A stretch of 16,290 nt of DNA from JAZBPO01 sp036351675 (GTDB lineage Bacteria > Pseudomonadota > Gammaproteobacteria > Pseudomonadales > Azotimanducaceae): assembly GCA_036351675.1 (NCBI GenBank), contig JAZBPO010000281.1, positions 1 to 16,290 on the forward strand, given 5' to 3'. The notes below the pieces were generated by a model. That model was not told the DNA's origin. It was given only the letters and a program-made list of their open reading frames with translations, and searched no databases. The position numbers and the translations under genes were made by a program. The stretch's first letter is position 1. Each line of letters opens with the position of its first letter. Below, piece by piece: positions 1 to 7,588 of the stretch.

Positions 1-309
1 GTCGGCAGTGCCGGCGCCCTGATCTACCTGGCCGCCGCGAAGGAGCGCCGCTTCTCGCTGCCGAACACGCGCTACCTGATCCACCAGCCGGCCGGCGGTT
101 TCGGTGGCGCCACCTCGGACATCGAGATCCAGGCGCGCGAGATCCTCAAGATGCGCGAGCGCCTGAACAAGACGATCGCCGAGCGCACCGGCCAGACCGT
201 CGAGAAGATCGAGGAAGACACGGACCGCGACTACTGGATGAGCGCAGAGGAGGCCGTGGCGTACGGCATCGTCGGCAAGATCATCTCCAACATCCGCGAA
301 CTCGACTGA
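1..309 (+). CDS. ClpP-family serine protease (S14), C-terminal part, gene cut by window start
   Basis: The frame is open from base 1 to a TGA at 307-309 and gives the last 102 residues of a ClpP-type peptidase, the proteolytic subunit that forms tetradecameric chambers in the cytoplasm. Seen: a nucleophile motif GSAGAL (Ser3 of the visible part), IHQP (His28), the ClpP helix with DIEIQAREILKMRERLN, and DTDRDYW (Asp77). The Ser-His and His-Asp spacings of 25 and 49 residues equal those I know for E. coli ClpP (S97, H122, D171), so the triad is complete. The Ser context differs from the ASMGA of housekeeping ClpP, and the following gene is lutC rather than clpX, so this looks like the secondary ClpP paralogue found in some proteobacteria and not the main ClpP. 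Its unfoldase partner and substrates cannot be read from the sequence. Confidence 0.9.
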   Translation, partial: VGSAGALIYLAAAKERRFSLPNTRYLIHQPAGGFGGATSDIEIQAREILKMRERLNKTIAERTGQTVEKIEEDTDRDYWMSAEEAVAYGIVGKIISNIRELD

Positions 310-313
310 CGCC

Positions 314-1003
314 GTGACCGACCCGGCGGACGCGCAGCGCGCTCTCGTGCTCTCGCGGGTCCGCCGGGCCCTCGGCCGCGGTACGCCGGATCCGGCGGCC
401 GCGGCGCCGGCCGGTGACGCCGTGGATGCGCGCATCGGCCATCCCCGCGCCAACACCATCCCGCTCCGCGCTCAGCTCCAGCAGCCCCAGCTCGGCGAGC
501 TCTTCGACGAGATGGTGCGTGCGTCGGCGGCGACGCTCGCCAGAGTGCCCGCCCTCGACGCGCTCCCCGATGCCGTCGCGGCCTGGCGGGCCGAGCAGGG
601 GATCGAGGGCGAGGTCGTGCTGGCGCCCGAATCGCCGCTCGGCGAGCTGCCCTGGCGTGATGAGCTGCCCGTCGAACGACGCCTGATCCGTTCCGGCGAT
701 GCCGTCTCGGTGTCCAGCGCCGCCGTCGGCGTCGCCGAGACGGGCACGCTGCTGCTCTGCTCCGGTCCCGAGAACCCCGTCAGCGCGAACTTCCTGCCCG
801 AGAATCAGGTCGTCGTGGTTCGCAGCGCCGATCTCGTGGGTTCGCCCGAGGACGCCTGGGCGCGCCTGCGCGAGCGAGGCCCGCTGCCTCGGACGGTGAA
901 CTGGATCACCGGCCCGTCGCGCTCCGGCGACATCGAGATGACCATGCTGATGGGCGCGCACGGCCCGGTCCGCCTGCACGTGGTGCTCGTCGAGGAAGGC
1001 TGA
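314..1003 (+). CDS. lutC: LutC/YkgG family lactate-utilization protein
   Basis: A 229-residue protein of the LUD domain family. In Bacillus, LutC works with LutA and LutB in an iron-sulfur complex that oxidises L-lactate to pyruvate in the cytoplasm. Seen: the family signatures VGVAETGTLLL (about 138-148), GPSRSGDIE (200-208) and GAHGPVRLHVVLV (214-226), at normal family length. The GTG start at 314 lies 4 nt after the stop of the protease gene with only a poor Shine-Dalgarno, so translation may be coupled to it. LutA and LutB are not in the window; they could lie upstream of the protease gene or be absent. The role in lactate oxidation is therefore from family knowledge only. The stop is TGA at 1001-1003. 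Confidence 0.88.
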   Translation: MTDPADAQRALVLSRVRRALGRGTPDPAAAAPAGDAVDARIGHPRANTIPLRAQLQQPQLGELFDEMVRASAATLARVPALDALPDAVAAWRAEQGIEGEVVLAPESPLGELPWRDELPVERRLIRSGDAVSVSSAAVGVAETGTLLLCSGPENPVSANFLPENQVVVVRSADLVGSPEDAWARLRERGPLPRTVNWITGPSRSGDIEMTMLMGAHGPVRLHVVLVEEG

Positions 1004-1393
1004 CGTCGACCATCGCGGCGCGACGTGACCCGGCGGTTCGCCGAATACCGAGGCCCGCACCCGTTTCGTTCCACGCGGCTCGTACCGAGCCTGCGGCAAG
1101 GTCGGGAAACTCGCACGGATCGCTCTGCGAGTGACTCCAGGACCGAGCCCGGATCCGGGCAGGTGCTTCAGGTGACCGTGGGGGCGCGGGTGTTGCCGGG
1201 ATCTACCGGGCAGGAGACACCGGCCGTGCCGTCACCGCGGAAACAGCAGGTGCCTTCCTCGCTTCGGGGCCAGCAAGCGCAGTGCCCCGGGATGCTTCGG
1301 CGTTCGGTGACGCCGCTCGTGTTTCGGGTCGGGCGACGCAGCACGGGCCGCGCGAACGGCTGGATTCCCGTGCCGCCCACGCGATCCGCACCG
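1004..1393. other. Non-coding gap between convergent lutC and aldolase genes
   Basis: No convincing gene in 390 bases; open frames here lack family resemblance and ribosome-binding sites. Visible structures are a 6-bp stem astride the lutC stop (ACGTCG 1003-1008 with CGACGT 1021-1026), a 7-bp inverted repeat ACTCGCA/TGCGAGT (1109-1115 and 1126-1132, 10-nt loop), and a perfect 14-bp palindrome GCCCGGATCCGGGC at 1147-1160. CCGGGCAGG occurs twice (1155-1163 and 1206-1214). None is followed by a T tract, so any role in termination is a guess from the convergent layout. Confidence 0.5.
1109..1132. repeat. Inverted repeat, 7-bp arms, between convergent genes
   Basis: ACTCGCA at 1109-1115 is the reverse complement of TGCGAGT at 1126-1132, with a 10-base loop. 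It sits about 100 bases after lutC. It may help end transcription, but there is no T run after it. Confidence 0.3.
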
Positions 1394-2419
1394 TCATCTT
1401 CCGTCCCGCTCCAGCGCCTCTTCGTAGGCACCCAGCATGGCCAGATGATTGAGCCTGGCGCGCTTCGCGAGCGCCTGCTGGGCTGCCGGGACGTTCTCGG
1501 GCCGGCCCTGCCAGGCCTGGAGCGCCGGCGCCTGCAGCGCACGTCCGAAGGAGATGCTGAGCTTCCAGGGGGACTGGGGCGAGAGGCGGTTGATCGCGTC
1601 GAGGTTGAGGGTCGACTCCTCGGGGCCCATGCCGCCGGAGAGGAAGTTCACGCTGGGCACGGCGGCGGGTACGGTCCTGTGCAGCACGCGCAGCGTCGCC
1701 GCTGCCACCTCCTCGGGCGGTGCGCGACGCCTGTCCTTGCCCGGGAGGATCATGTTCGGCTTGAGGATCATCAGTTCCAGCACGACGTTGTGCCGTCGCA
1801 GGGCGTCGAAGACGGCGTGCTGCACTGCTTCGGTCACCTCGGCGTGGCGTTCGATGTCGTGCGCGCCGTCCATCAGCACCTCGGGTTCCACGATCGGCAC
1901 CAGGCCCTCTGCCTGGCAGACGGCGGCATAGCGCGCCAGCATCTCCGCGTTCGCCTCGATGCCCTGCCGTGACGGCACCTTCTCGTCGATGGCATAGACC
2001 TCTCGCCACTTCGCGAAACGCGCGCCCTGCGTCCTGTAGTCACGCAGCCGTTCGGCCAGACCGTCCAGACCCTGGGTGATCAGATCTCCGGGGGCCATGG
2101 CCAGGGGGATCGTGCCCCGGTCGACCTTGACGCCGGGGACGATCCCCTGTGCCCAGGCCGCCTCGGGGATGGACCGGCCGTCGTCGGTCTTCTGTCCGAG
2201 CGTCTCCTCGAACAGGATGACACCGCTGATGTACTCGCCGAGGCCTTCGGTGGTCAGTAGCGTGCAGCGCCAGAGGCGTCGATGTTCTTCCGTGGACTCG
2301 AGGTCGATGGCGGCGAAGCGCTTGGCGATGGTCGGGGCGCTCTCGTCGGCCGCGAGCACGCCCCGGCCCGTCTGCACCATGTCCGCGATGGTGGCTTCCA
2401 GTTCCTCGGTGCTCTGCAC
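1394..2419 (-). CDS. Class I fructose-bisphosphate aldolase
   Basis: A 341-residue Schiff-base aldolase that cleaves or forms fructose 1,6-bisphosphate (dihydroxyacetone phosphate plus glyceraldehyde 3-phosphate) in glycolysis and gluconeogenesis. Seen: GVLAADES (20-27), EYISGVILFEETL (62-74), PGVKVD (95-100), AKWR (136-139), EPEVL (178-182) and LKPNM (219-223). Against the animal enzyme numbering as I remember it, Asp33, Lys107, Lys146, Glu187, Glu189 and the Schiff-base Lys229 correspond to Asp25, Lys98, Lys137, Glu178, Glu180 and Lys220, so the active site is complete. I chose the GTG at 2419-2417 because AGGGAG lies 8 nt upstream and the resulting N-terminus and length match the family; the frame is open further upstream, but that part shows no family similarity. 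The gene stands alone, convergent with lutC and divergent from the next gene. Confidence 0.95.
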   Translation of the reverse strand: MQSTEELEATIADMVQTGRGVLAADESAPTIAKRFAAIDLESTEEHRRLWRCTLLTTEGLGEYISGVILFEETLGQKTDDGRSIPEAAWAQGIVPGVKVDRGTIPLAMAPGDLITQGLDGLAERLRDYRTQGARFAKWREVYAIDEKVPSRQGIEANAEMLARYAAVCQAEGLVPIVEPEVLMDGAHDIERHAEVTEAVQHAVFDALRRHNVVLELMILKPNMILPGKDRRRAPPEEVAAATLRVLHRTVPAAVPSVNFLSGGMGPEESTLNLDAINRLSPQSPWKLSISFGRALQAPALQAWQGRPENVPAAQQALAKRARLNHLAMLGAYEEALERDGR

Positions 2420-2862
2420 GTCGCTGTCTCCCTGGTCGCGGTACAGGTGTCGAACGGTAGCGCGAAGCCACGCGGGCTGCCTCTCGTGGCTGCGTCCTCC
2501 GGGTCCCCATGTGCGCCTCTGTCGGACATCCGTAGTGATCAATCCGTGAATTCGAGAATCTGCACGCACGGTTCGAGTGGGTGTCCAGAGAGTGCTCCCG
2601 GCGCCGGGCGGAGGCGGCGCGTGCGGTCCGGCCCCCGTTGCTGAGTCGAGGGTCCGGAACGGTGTCCTAGCCATCGGTAGGCATCGAGGCCATAGGGCGC
2701 GTGCCGCAGGGGGCGCCAGTGCGACCCGTACGGCTCTTCCGCCCAGGGTCTTCGCCCTGATCGACCGGCGCGCGCGCCTGCCGGGTGCGCGCTCGTCACC
2801 CGCGGATCCCGACGCTATGCTGCCGAACGGTGAACCGGCCGTTCCCTGCCGGAGGAGACCCG
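2420..2862. other. Divergent intergenic region, aldolase and small membrane protein
   Basis: In 443 bases I see no gene. The aldolase reading frame stays open through the region, but the translation is arginine- and proline-rich and resembles nothing. It must hold the aldolase promoter, which I could not place. A perfect 12-bp palindrome CCCGGCGCCGGG is at 2597-2608, and a small stem CAGGG/CCCTG with a TCTTCG loop is at 2744-2759. Confidence 0.5.
2793..2821 (+). promoter_or_regulatory. Possible sigma70-type promoter of the 2863 gene
   Basis: TCGTCA (2793-2798) and TATGCT (2816-2821) are 17 nt apart, each a partial match to the -35 and -10 consensus, about 40 nt before the start codon. This is assigned by eye only. 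Confidence 0.3.
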
Positions 2863-3273
2863 ATGGACCGCTCTCCACGCATGCTCGTCGTGCTGGCCGT
2901 CGTCACGGCACTCGCGCTGCTGTACTTCGTGAACCGCGACCCGCGAGTCGGCGAACTCAACGCCCAGCTGGAGGCGGCGCCTGAGCTCGCCGACTACCCG
3001 TATCGCTTTCGCGTGCTCGAGCTGGCTGACGGTATCGCCGTGATGAGCACGCCGCGATCAGCCGAGGTCCCGGTGTCGCGGTTCCTCCACGCCGCCTTTC
3101 CGAGGCTCCGGAATCTTCCCGTGACGGATCCGGCGATGATGCAGGCCCAGCAGCAGCTGGCCGAGCGCCAGGGGCGAGCTGCCGCCCTGGTCCGGGAGCA
3201 TCCGGACGTCAGCGACGTGCGCTGGGAGCTGGACCGGCGCTGGCTGCAGTCCCACGGCGTCCAGCTTCCCTGA
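2863..3273 (+). CDS. Small membrane-anchored protein of unknown function
   Basis: A 136-residue protein I cannot assign to a named family, though the style (YPYRFRVLEL, MSTPRS, VRWELDRRWL) recalls conserved uncharacterised proteins of gammaproteobacteria. The ATG at 2863 is chosen because GGAGGAG ends 5 nt before it and a hydrophobic stretch follows at once (residues 7-23, MLVVLAVVTALALLYFV). That gives a signal anchor with about 110 residues probably outside the inner membrane. The soluble part is rich in Gln, Arg and Glu around residues 93-115 (MQAQQQLAERQGRAA), likely helical, and ends in a conserved-looking VRWELDRRWLQSHGV. The arrangement suggests a periplasmic, bitopic protein. The gene is monocistronic, with a possible promoter upstream and a GC-rich hairpin just after its TGA. 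Confidence 0.75.
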   Translation: MDRSPRMLVVLAVVTALALLYFVNRDPRVGELNAQLEAAPELADYPYRFRVLELADGIAVMSTPRSAEVPVSRFLHAAFPRLRNLPVTDPAMMQAQQQLAERQGRAAALVREHPDVSDVRWELDRRWLQSHGVQLP

Positions 3274-3279
3274 CCCCCG

Positions 3280-3298
3280 GCGCGCGACCCCCGCGCGC
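3280..3298 (+). terminator. GC-rich stem-loop after the 2863 gene
   Basis: GCGCGCG (3280-3286) pairs with CGCGCGC (3292-3298) around an ACCCC loop, starting 7 nt after the stop codon. There is no T tract, so it is an intrinsic-like hairpin at best. Confidence 0.4.
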
Positions 3299-3506
3299 TC
3301 AGGGTCCGCCGACAGCCTCGACGGTGCTGCACATCCGGGGCTCCAGCATGGCTCTCCGTTCGCGTGATCCTGTTCGCGCGTGCGTGCCGTGGTTCCTGCG
3401 TCGCCTCTCGATCCTGCTGGCGCGGGATGCGAACGCCTCCGCCCTCGCGGCGTCGGCTCCCCGGCGCAGCATCGCGTGACCTGTGGCGACACGCAGCGGG
3501 GATGAA

Positions 3507-3521
3507 CCCCGGGAGCCGGGG
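3507..3521 (-). terminator. Stem-loop after the Na/Pi cotransporter gene
   Basis: On the minus strand CCCCGG-CTC-CCGGGG forms a 6-bp stem with a 3-nt loop, starting 4 nt after the TGA of the transporter gene and followed by TTCATC. It is a plausible weak terminator. Confidence 0.4.
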
Positions 3522-3524
3522 CGA

Positions 3525-5324
3525 TCACTGGCTCTTGAGGGCGATCTCGCGGGGCAGCACTTCGCCCGCCATACGGTTCGCGAGGGAGTAGATGCGACGC
3601 AGCTTGTCGATGAATTCGAGCTCCCTTCGGAGCTGCGCGATGTTGCTCGCACGGGCGGTATCCAGGGTCTTCGCCTGAGTCCCGAGGATTCGTTCCACTG
3701 TGGCCTCGATCTGCGCGCGACGGGCGACGACGGACTCGGCCTTGCGCTGATCGTTCTCGGCCAGGGCCGCGATTCCGTCCTTCAGCGCGGCGGCGACCTG
3801 CTCACCCAGCAGCTCGAGGGTCTGTTTCACGGTCTCGTGCGCGGGCACGTTGCTCTGGATCAGGTCTCGAACCAGGGGCACGAACTCGTTCGCGACGACG
3901 TCTCCGGCGTTCTCGATGTAGGCCGTTCCGTTCACCAGCTGCTGGAAATCCGCCGTATCCGCATCGGTCAGGGCTGCGCCGCGCACCTGGGCGAGGTACT
4001 CGTAGATGCGTTGCTGCAGGAGATCGACGCGGTCGTCGGCCTGGGCGATGCGCTGCAGGGCGGCGAGGTCGCGATCGACCGTCGCCGGGCGCAGGAGTGC
4101 AAGCATCTCCAGGACGAAGCTGCCCATGTGGCCGGTCTCGAGACGCACGGCATTCAACGCGAGCGCCGGCGTCCCGATGAGCTCCGGGCTCAGGAAGCGC
4201 GGCTCGACGAGCACCCGCGCCGATTCCGCCCGCTCCGGCACCAGGACCGTCACCAGCCGTGCCAGGGAACCCGCGAACAGCAGGAAGAGTGCCATGTTGA
4301 TCAGGTTGAAAGCCGTGTTGGCATTCGCGATCTGGCGCGGAGTCTCGGCGGCGAGCCTTTCCGCGAGCGGGAGATCTGCGTGCGCGGGCGACATCCAGAC
4401 GGCGAGGTCTGCGAGCTGATCGATGAAGCCGAGCCAGAGGATGACGCCCACGACGTTGAACACGACGTGCACGGCCGCGACGCGGACCGCCTCCGTGGAC
4501 TTGCCGATGGCGGCCAACAGCGCCGTCGCACAGGTGCCGATGTTGGCGCCCAGGGCCATCGCGATCCCGGCCGGGAGGGTGACGAAGCCCTGCGTCGCCA
4601 TCACGATGATGATCCCGGAGGTGGCGGAAGAGGACTGCACCAGGGCCGTGAACCCACCTGCCACCAGGATCGCCAGCAGAGGCTGCTCCATGGCGACCAT
4701 CAGGTCTATGAAGGGCTGGTAGCTACGAAGCGGCGCCATGCCCTCGCTCATGACCCCCATGCCGAAGAAGATGAGCCCGAGACCCATCAGGAGGTTGCCG
4801 TAGCGCCGGACGTTCTCGGCCTTGCCGAAGAACGAGGCTGCGAAGCCGACGGCGACGAGCAGCAGGGCATATTCGGTCACCTTGAAGGCGACGATGTGCG
4901 CCGTCAGGGTCGTGCCGACATTCGCGCCGAGGATGATGCCGATCGACTGGGTCATCGACATCAGCCCGGCCGAAACGAATCCCACGACGAGCACCGTGGT
5001 CACGGACGAGGACTGGATGACCGCGGTGACGAGCGCCCCGGTGGTCGCGGCCATGACCCGGTTCTTCGTCAACCGCATCAGGAGCTGTTTCATGCGGTCC
5101 CCGGCCGTGGCCTTCAGCGCGTCGCCCATCTGCTCCATGCCGAACAGGAACAGGGCGAGACCGCCGAACAGCCCCATGGCCATGACGAACCAGTCCGGGT
5201 TCTCCAGGCCGTCCGCTGTCGGACTGGCAACGGCGGAGCCGGGCGACGACAGGACCAGCAGGGCCAGGACCGCACGGAAGCGCGCGTGACCGGATCGACG
5301 GAAGAAGGGGTATGTCTCGTGCAT
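3525..5324 (-). CDS. Na/Pi cotransporter family protein with PhoU-like C-terminus
   Basis: A 599-residue inner-membrane transporter of the NptA/PNaS (YjbB-like) family, which moves phosphate with sodium. Seen: a hydrophobic leader (about 17-34), then two inverted copies of the family repeat, each with a QSSS motif (104-107 and 230-233) and a GAN-x-GT motif (GANVGTT 133-139, GANIGTC 259-265), with several hydrophobic segments up to about residue 380. The rest, roughly 385-599, is a charged helical region like the PhoU domains commonly fused to this family and thought to regulate transport or flux. The ATG at 5324 is chosen because the leader begins there; its Shine-Dalgarno is weak (GGAG 12 nt upstream). 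The frame stays open far upstream through the baseplate-like remnant, probably because of high GC. No pst or pho genes are nearby. Confidence 0.92.
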   Translation of the reverse strand: MHETYPFFRRSGHARFRAVLALLVLSSPGSAVASPTADGLENPDWFVMAMGLFGGLALFLFGMEQMGDALKATAGDRMKQLLMRLTKNRVMAATTGALVTAVIQSSSVTTVLVVGFVSAGLMSMTQSIGIILGANVGTTLTAHIVAFKVTEYALLLVAVGFAASFFGKAENVRRYGNLLMGLGLIFFGMGVMSEGMAPLRSYQPFIDLMVAMEQPLLAILVAGGFTALVQSSSATSGIIIVMATQGFVTLPAGIAMALGANIGTCATALLAAIGKSTEAVRVAAVHVVFNVVGVILWLGFIDQLADLAVWMSPAHADLPLAERLAAETPRQIANANTAFNLINMALFLLFAGSLARLVTVLVPERAESARVLVEPRFLSPELIGTPALALNAVRLETGHMGSFVLEMLALLRPATVDRDLAALQRIAQADDRVDLLQQRIYEYLAQVRGAALTDADTADFQQLVNGTAYIENAGDVVANEFVPLVRDLIQSNVPAHETVKQTLELLGEQVAAALKDGIAALAENDQRKAESVVARRAQIEATVERILGTQAKTLDTARASNIAQLRRELEFIDKLRRIYSLANRMAGEVLPREIALKSQ

Positions 5325-5750
5325 CGGCTCGACAGGCTCCGATCGACAGACGCCTCGTTCGGCCCGTAGCAGGGTCGCGAAGCGGCGCCGGGGGAAGCCG
5401 GCGACGGTGCTTCGACGCGATGCCGCTGCCGAGCTCGGGTGCCCGGAGGGGCGCCCGTGAGACAGGCGAAGGCGTGCGCGGCCCGCGAGAGCCGCGATCC
5501 ACTCGAACGCGTTCCGGGAACGGAAACACCCCGGCGGAGGTCGACGGGGAGTTTCGATACTGGCGAACCAGCCTCCGGGCCAGCAATGAGCGGTGTGCCC
5601 GAAATGGGCAAGGTGTTCTTCCGGATCCCTTCGTCCGGGTTCCAGTGCCAGGGTCGTCCGTATGAGTTCGGGGAGATCCTCCGGACCCTGAGGCGGAAAG
5701 CACTCGTCGCATGGGAATACGTGGATGAGGTTCACCCCCTGGAAGGGCCC

Positions 5751-5879
5751 ATCGGTCAGCCAGGCGAACAGATCGATGATGGTGTGGCCCGGATCGCACT
5801 CCTGGCGGTTGGTCCACTCGTCGTGTGCGGGAATCCGGGCGACCCCTTCCTCCAGGAGATCCCGGAAGGCAGGCGAAGA
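5751..5879 (-). pseudogene. Remnant of a contractile-injection/phage baseplate assembly protein gene
   Basis: Translation of the minus strand gives SSPAFRDLLEEGVARIPAHD, then EWTNRQEC, then DPGHTIIDLFAWLTD (43 residues). This closely matches the N-terminal signature of the large 'putative baseplate assembly protein' family (gpJ/Afp11-like proteins of phage-tail-like contractile injection systems), which typically reads R-I/Y-P-x-x-x-x-EWTD-H-N-x-x-DPG-I-T-L-L-E-L-FAWLTE. In that family the motif is followed by a segment such as LLYRLN and several hundred more residues; here the similarity ends at LTD. There is no ATG, GTG or TTG in frame upstream before the antisense of the neighbouring gene, and no other tail gene is near. 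I therefore read it as a decayed fragment. It could instead belong to an unknown small protein using an unusual start. Confidence 0.5.
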
Positions 5880-5904
5880 CGCAAAGCGGGGAATCCCCCT
5901 TTCC

Positions 5905-5934
5905 TTGCAGCCCCTGCGAGCCCCTTCGTACCAT
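5905..5934 (+). promoter_or_regulatory. Possible promoter of the acyl-CoA synthetase gene
   Basis: TTGCAG (5905-5910) and TACCAT (5929-5934) are 18 nt apart, partial -35 and -10 matches, giving a leader of about 50 nt before the start codon. Assigned by eye. Confidence 0.25.
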
Positions 5935-5992
5935 CCGCGACCGCCGCGGCGCCCGCCCCGGCATCCTCTTCGAAGCGCGAAAGGAGCGTGAG

Positions 5993-7588
5993 ATGGCGAC
6001 GGTGAGCATCGATTCGATCGACCAGGTGGAGACGCTCTCGGACCTCGCGCGCTTCCAGGCGCAGGCGCGGCCGGGCAAGACCGCGTTCGTGTTCGAGGGC
6101 CGCGAGACGACCTTCGCGCGTTTCGATCTGCATGCGAATCAGGTGGCCAACGGCCTCATCGCCGAGGGCGTCGGGCCCCAGGCACGCGTCGCGTTCCTCG
6201 ACAAGAACTCGGATCTCTTCTACGAGGTGGTCTTCGGCTGTGCCCGCGCCAACGCCGTCTCCGTCGGCATCAACTGGCGCCTGGCACCACCGGAGGTGGC
6301 CTACGTCATCAACGACGCGAAGGCCGAGGTGCTCTTCGTCGGGCCCGACTTCTTCCCGCTCGTGGAGCAGATCAGGGACGAGCTGACGACGGTGAAGCGC
6401 ATCGTCGCCATGGCCCCGGGGCACATCGACTGGGCGCCCTTCATCGAGTGGCGCGACGGCCAGTCCGAGGACGATCCCATGGTCCCGGCCGGCCGCGAGG
6501 ACATCTGCATCCAGATGTACACCTCCGGGACCACCGGGCATCCCAAGGGCGTGCAGCTCGCCAACAAGGCCTTCTTCGATCTGCGCCGCGAGGAGCAGGG
6601 TGCGGGCATGGAATGGAACGAGTGGACCGAGGACGACGTCAGCCTCGTCGCCATGCCGAGCTTCCACATCGGGGGCGCCGGCTGGGGCATCCAGGGCTTC
6701 ACGGCCGGTGCGAAGGGCATCGTCGTCTCGGAGTTCGAGCCGGGCGAGGTGCTTTCGATCATCGAGAACGAGGGCGTCACGAAGCTCTTCATGGTGCCCG
6801 CTGCCATGCGCCTGTGCCTGCACCACCCGAAGGCGCGCGAGACGGACTATTCGTCCATCAAGTACATGCTCTACGGCGCCTCGCCGATCCCCCTCGACCT
6901 GCTGCGCGAGGCCATCGAGGTGTTCCAGTGCGGCTTCGTGCAGCTCTACGGGATGACCGAGACCACGGGAACGGCGACCTATCTGCCGCCCGAGGATCAC
7001 GATCCGACCGGCCGGAACGAGAAGATGAAGTCCGCGGGCAAGCCCCTGCCCGGCGTGCGCGTGAAGATCGTCGGCGAGGACGGTGAGGCGTTGCCGCCGC
7101 GCGAGGTCGGGGAGATCTGCCTCGCCTCCGCCGCCAACATGTCCGGCTACTGGAACCTGCCCGAGGCGACGGACAAGACGCTGATCGACGGCTTCGTGCA
7201 CACCGGCGACGCCGGCTATCTGGACGAGGACGGCTACGTCTACGTCCACGATCGCGTCAAGGACATGATCGTCTCCGGCGCCGAGAACGTGTATCCGGCG
7301 GAGGTCGAGAGCGCGATCTTCGGTCACGCGGCCGTCGCCGACGTCGCGGTCATCGGGGTTCCGGACGAGAAGTGGGGCGAGGCCGTCAAGGCCATCGTGG
7401 TGCTCAAGCCCCACATGGAGGCCACGGAGGACGAGATCATCGGCTTCGCCCGCGAGCGCATCGCCGGCTACAAGTGCCCGAAGAGCGTCGACTTCATCCC
7501 GGAGCTTCCGCGCAATCCCTCCGGCAAGATCCTCAAGCGCGAACTGCGCGAGCCCTACTGGAAGGGGTACGAGAGGCGGGTGAACTGA
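5993..7588 (+). CDS. Acyl-CoA synthetase (AMP-forming, FadD/ANL family)
   Basis: A 531-residue adenylate-forming ligase that activates a carboxylic acid with ATP and joins it to CoA in the cytoplasm. Seen in order: the P-loop YTSGTTGHPKG (176-186), MPSFHIGGAGW (221-231) in the acyl-pocket region, the A5 motif YGMTETTG (319-326), TGDAGYLDEDGY (404-415), the hinge and A8 region HDRVKDMIVSGAENVYPAEVE (419-439), and the C-terminal catalytic lysine motif PRNPSGKILKREL (506-518, Lys512). Length is typical. The ATG at 5993 is chosen because AAGGAG lies 6 nt upstream. The acyl substrate cannot be told from sequence; medium- or long-chain fatty acid or a related acid is likely. It leads a unit with the alpha/beta hydrolase and lies opposite a crotonase gene, which fits acyl-CoA catabolism. 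Confidence 0.94.
   Translation: MATVSIDSIDQVETLSDLARFQAQARPGKTAFVFEGRETTFARFDLHANQVANGLIAEGVGPQARVAFLDKNSDLFYEVVFGCARANAVSVGINWRLAPPEVAYVINDAKAEVLFVGPDFFPLVEQIRDELTTVKRIVAMAPGHIDWAPFIEWRDGQSEDDPMVPAGREDICIQMYTSGTTGHPKGVQLANKAFFDLRREEQGAGMEWNEWTEDDVSLVAMPSFHIGGAGWGIQGFTAGAKGIVVSEFEPGEVLSIIENEGVTKLFMVPAAMRLCLHHPKARETDYSSIKYMLYGASPIPLDLLREAIEVFQCGFVQLYGMTETTGTATYLPPEDHDPTGRNEKMKSAGKPLPGVRVKIVGEDGEALPPREVGEICLASAANMSGYWNLPEATDKTLIDGFVHTGDAGYLDEDGYVYVHDRVKDMIVSGAENVYPAEVESAIFGHAAVADVAVIGVPDEKWGEAVKAIVVLKPHMEATEDEIIGFARERIAGYKCPKSVDFIPELPRNPSGKILKRELREPYWKGYERRVN

Larger units (their letters stand above)
5325..5992. other. 668-base gap with a baseplate-gene remnant and the acyl-CoA synthetase promoter
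   Basis: No intact gene. Base composition is visibly less GC-rich than the flanking genes, especially about 5560-5760. The minus strand at 5751-5879 encodes a recognisable piece of a phage-tail-like baseplate protein (separate entry). In the same frame a further cysteine- and histidine-containing stretch follows (HVFPCDECFPPQGPEDLPEL, then HLAHFGHTAHCW), down to about 5530, which I do not recognise. The part 5325-5530 shows nothing beyond the leader of the transporter gene. The plus-strand end holds the leader of the acyl-CoA synthetase gene. Confidence 0.5.

Noticed and set aside
1025..1972. Plus-strand 315-codon frame running from the lutC downstream gap into the aldolase gene
   Set aside because: Most of it is antisense to the aldolase, which has a complete active site; the gap part has no family resemblance or start signal.
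3483..5369. A 628-codon plus-strand open frame opposite the cotransporter
   Set aside because: Its translation is a run of His, Asp, Glu, Arg and Gly without motifs, the usual mirror of a membrane protein in GC-rich DNA; the minus strand has clear family motifs.
5756..7414. A 552-codon minus-strand frame opposite the acyl-CoA synthetase
   Set aside because: It resembles nothing, and the plus strand carries every synthetase motif. It shares no frame with the baseplate remnant.
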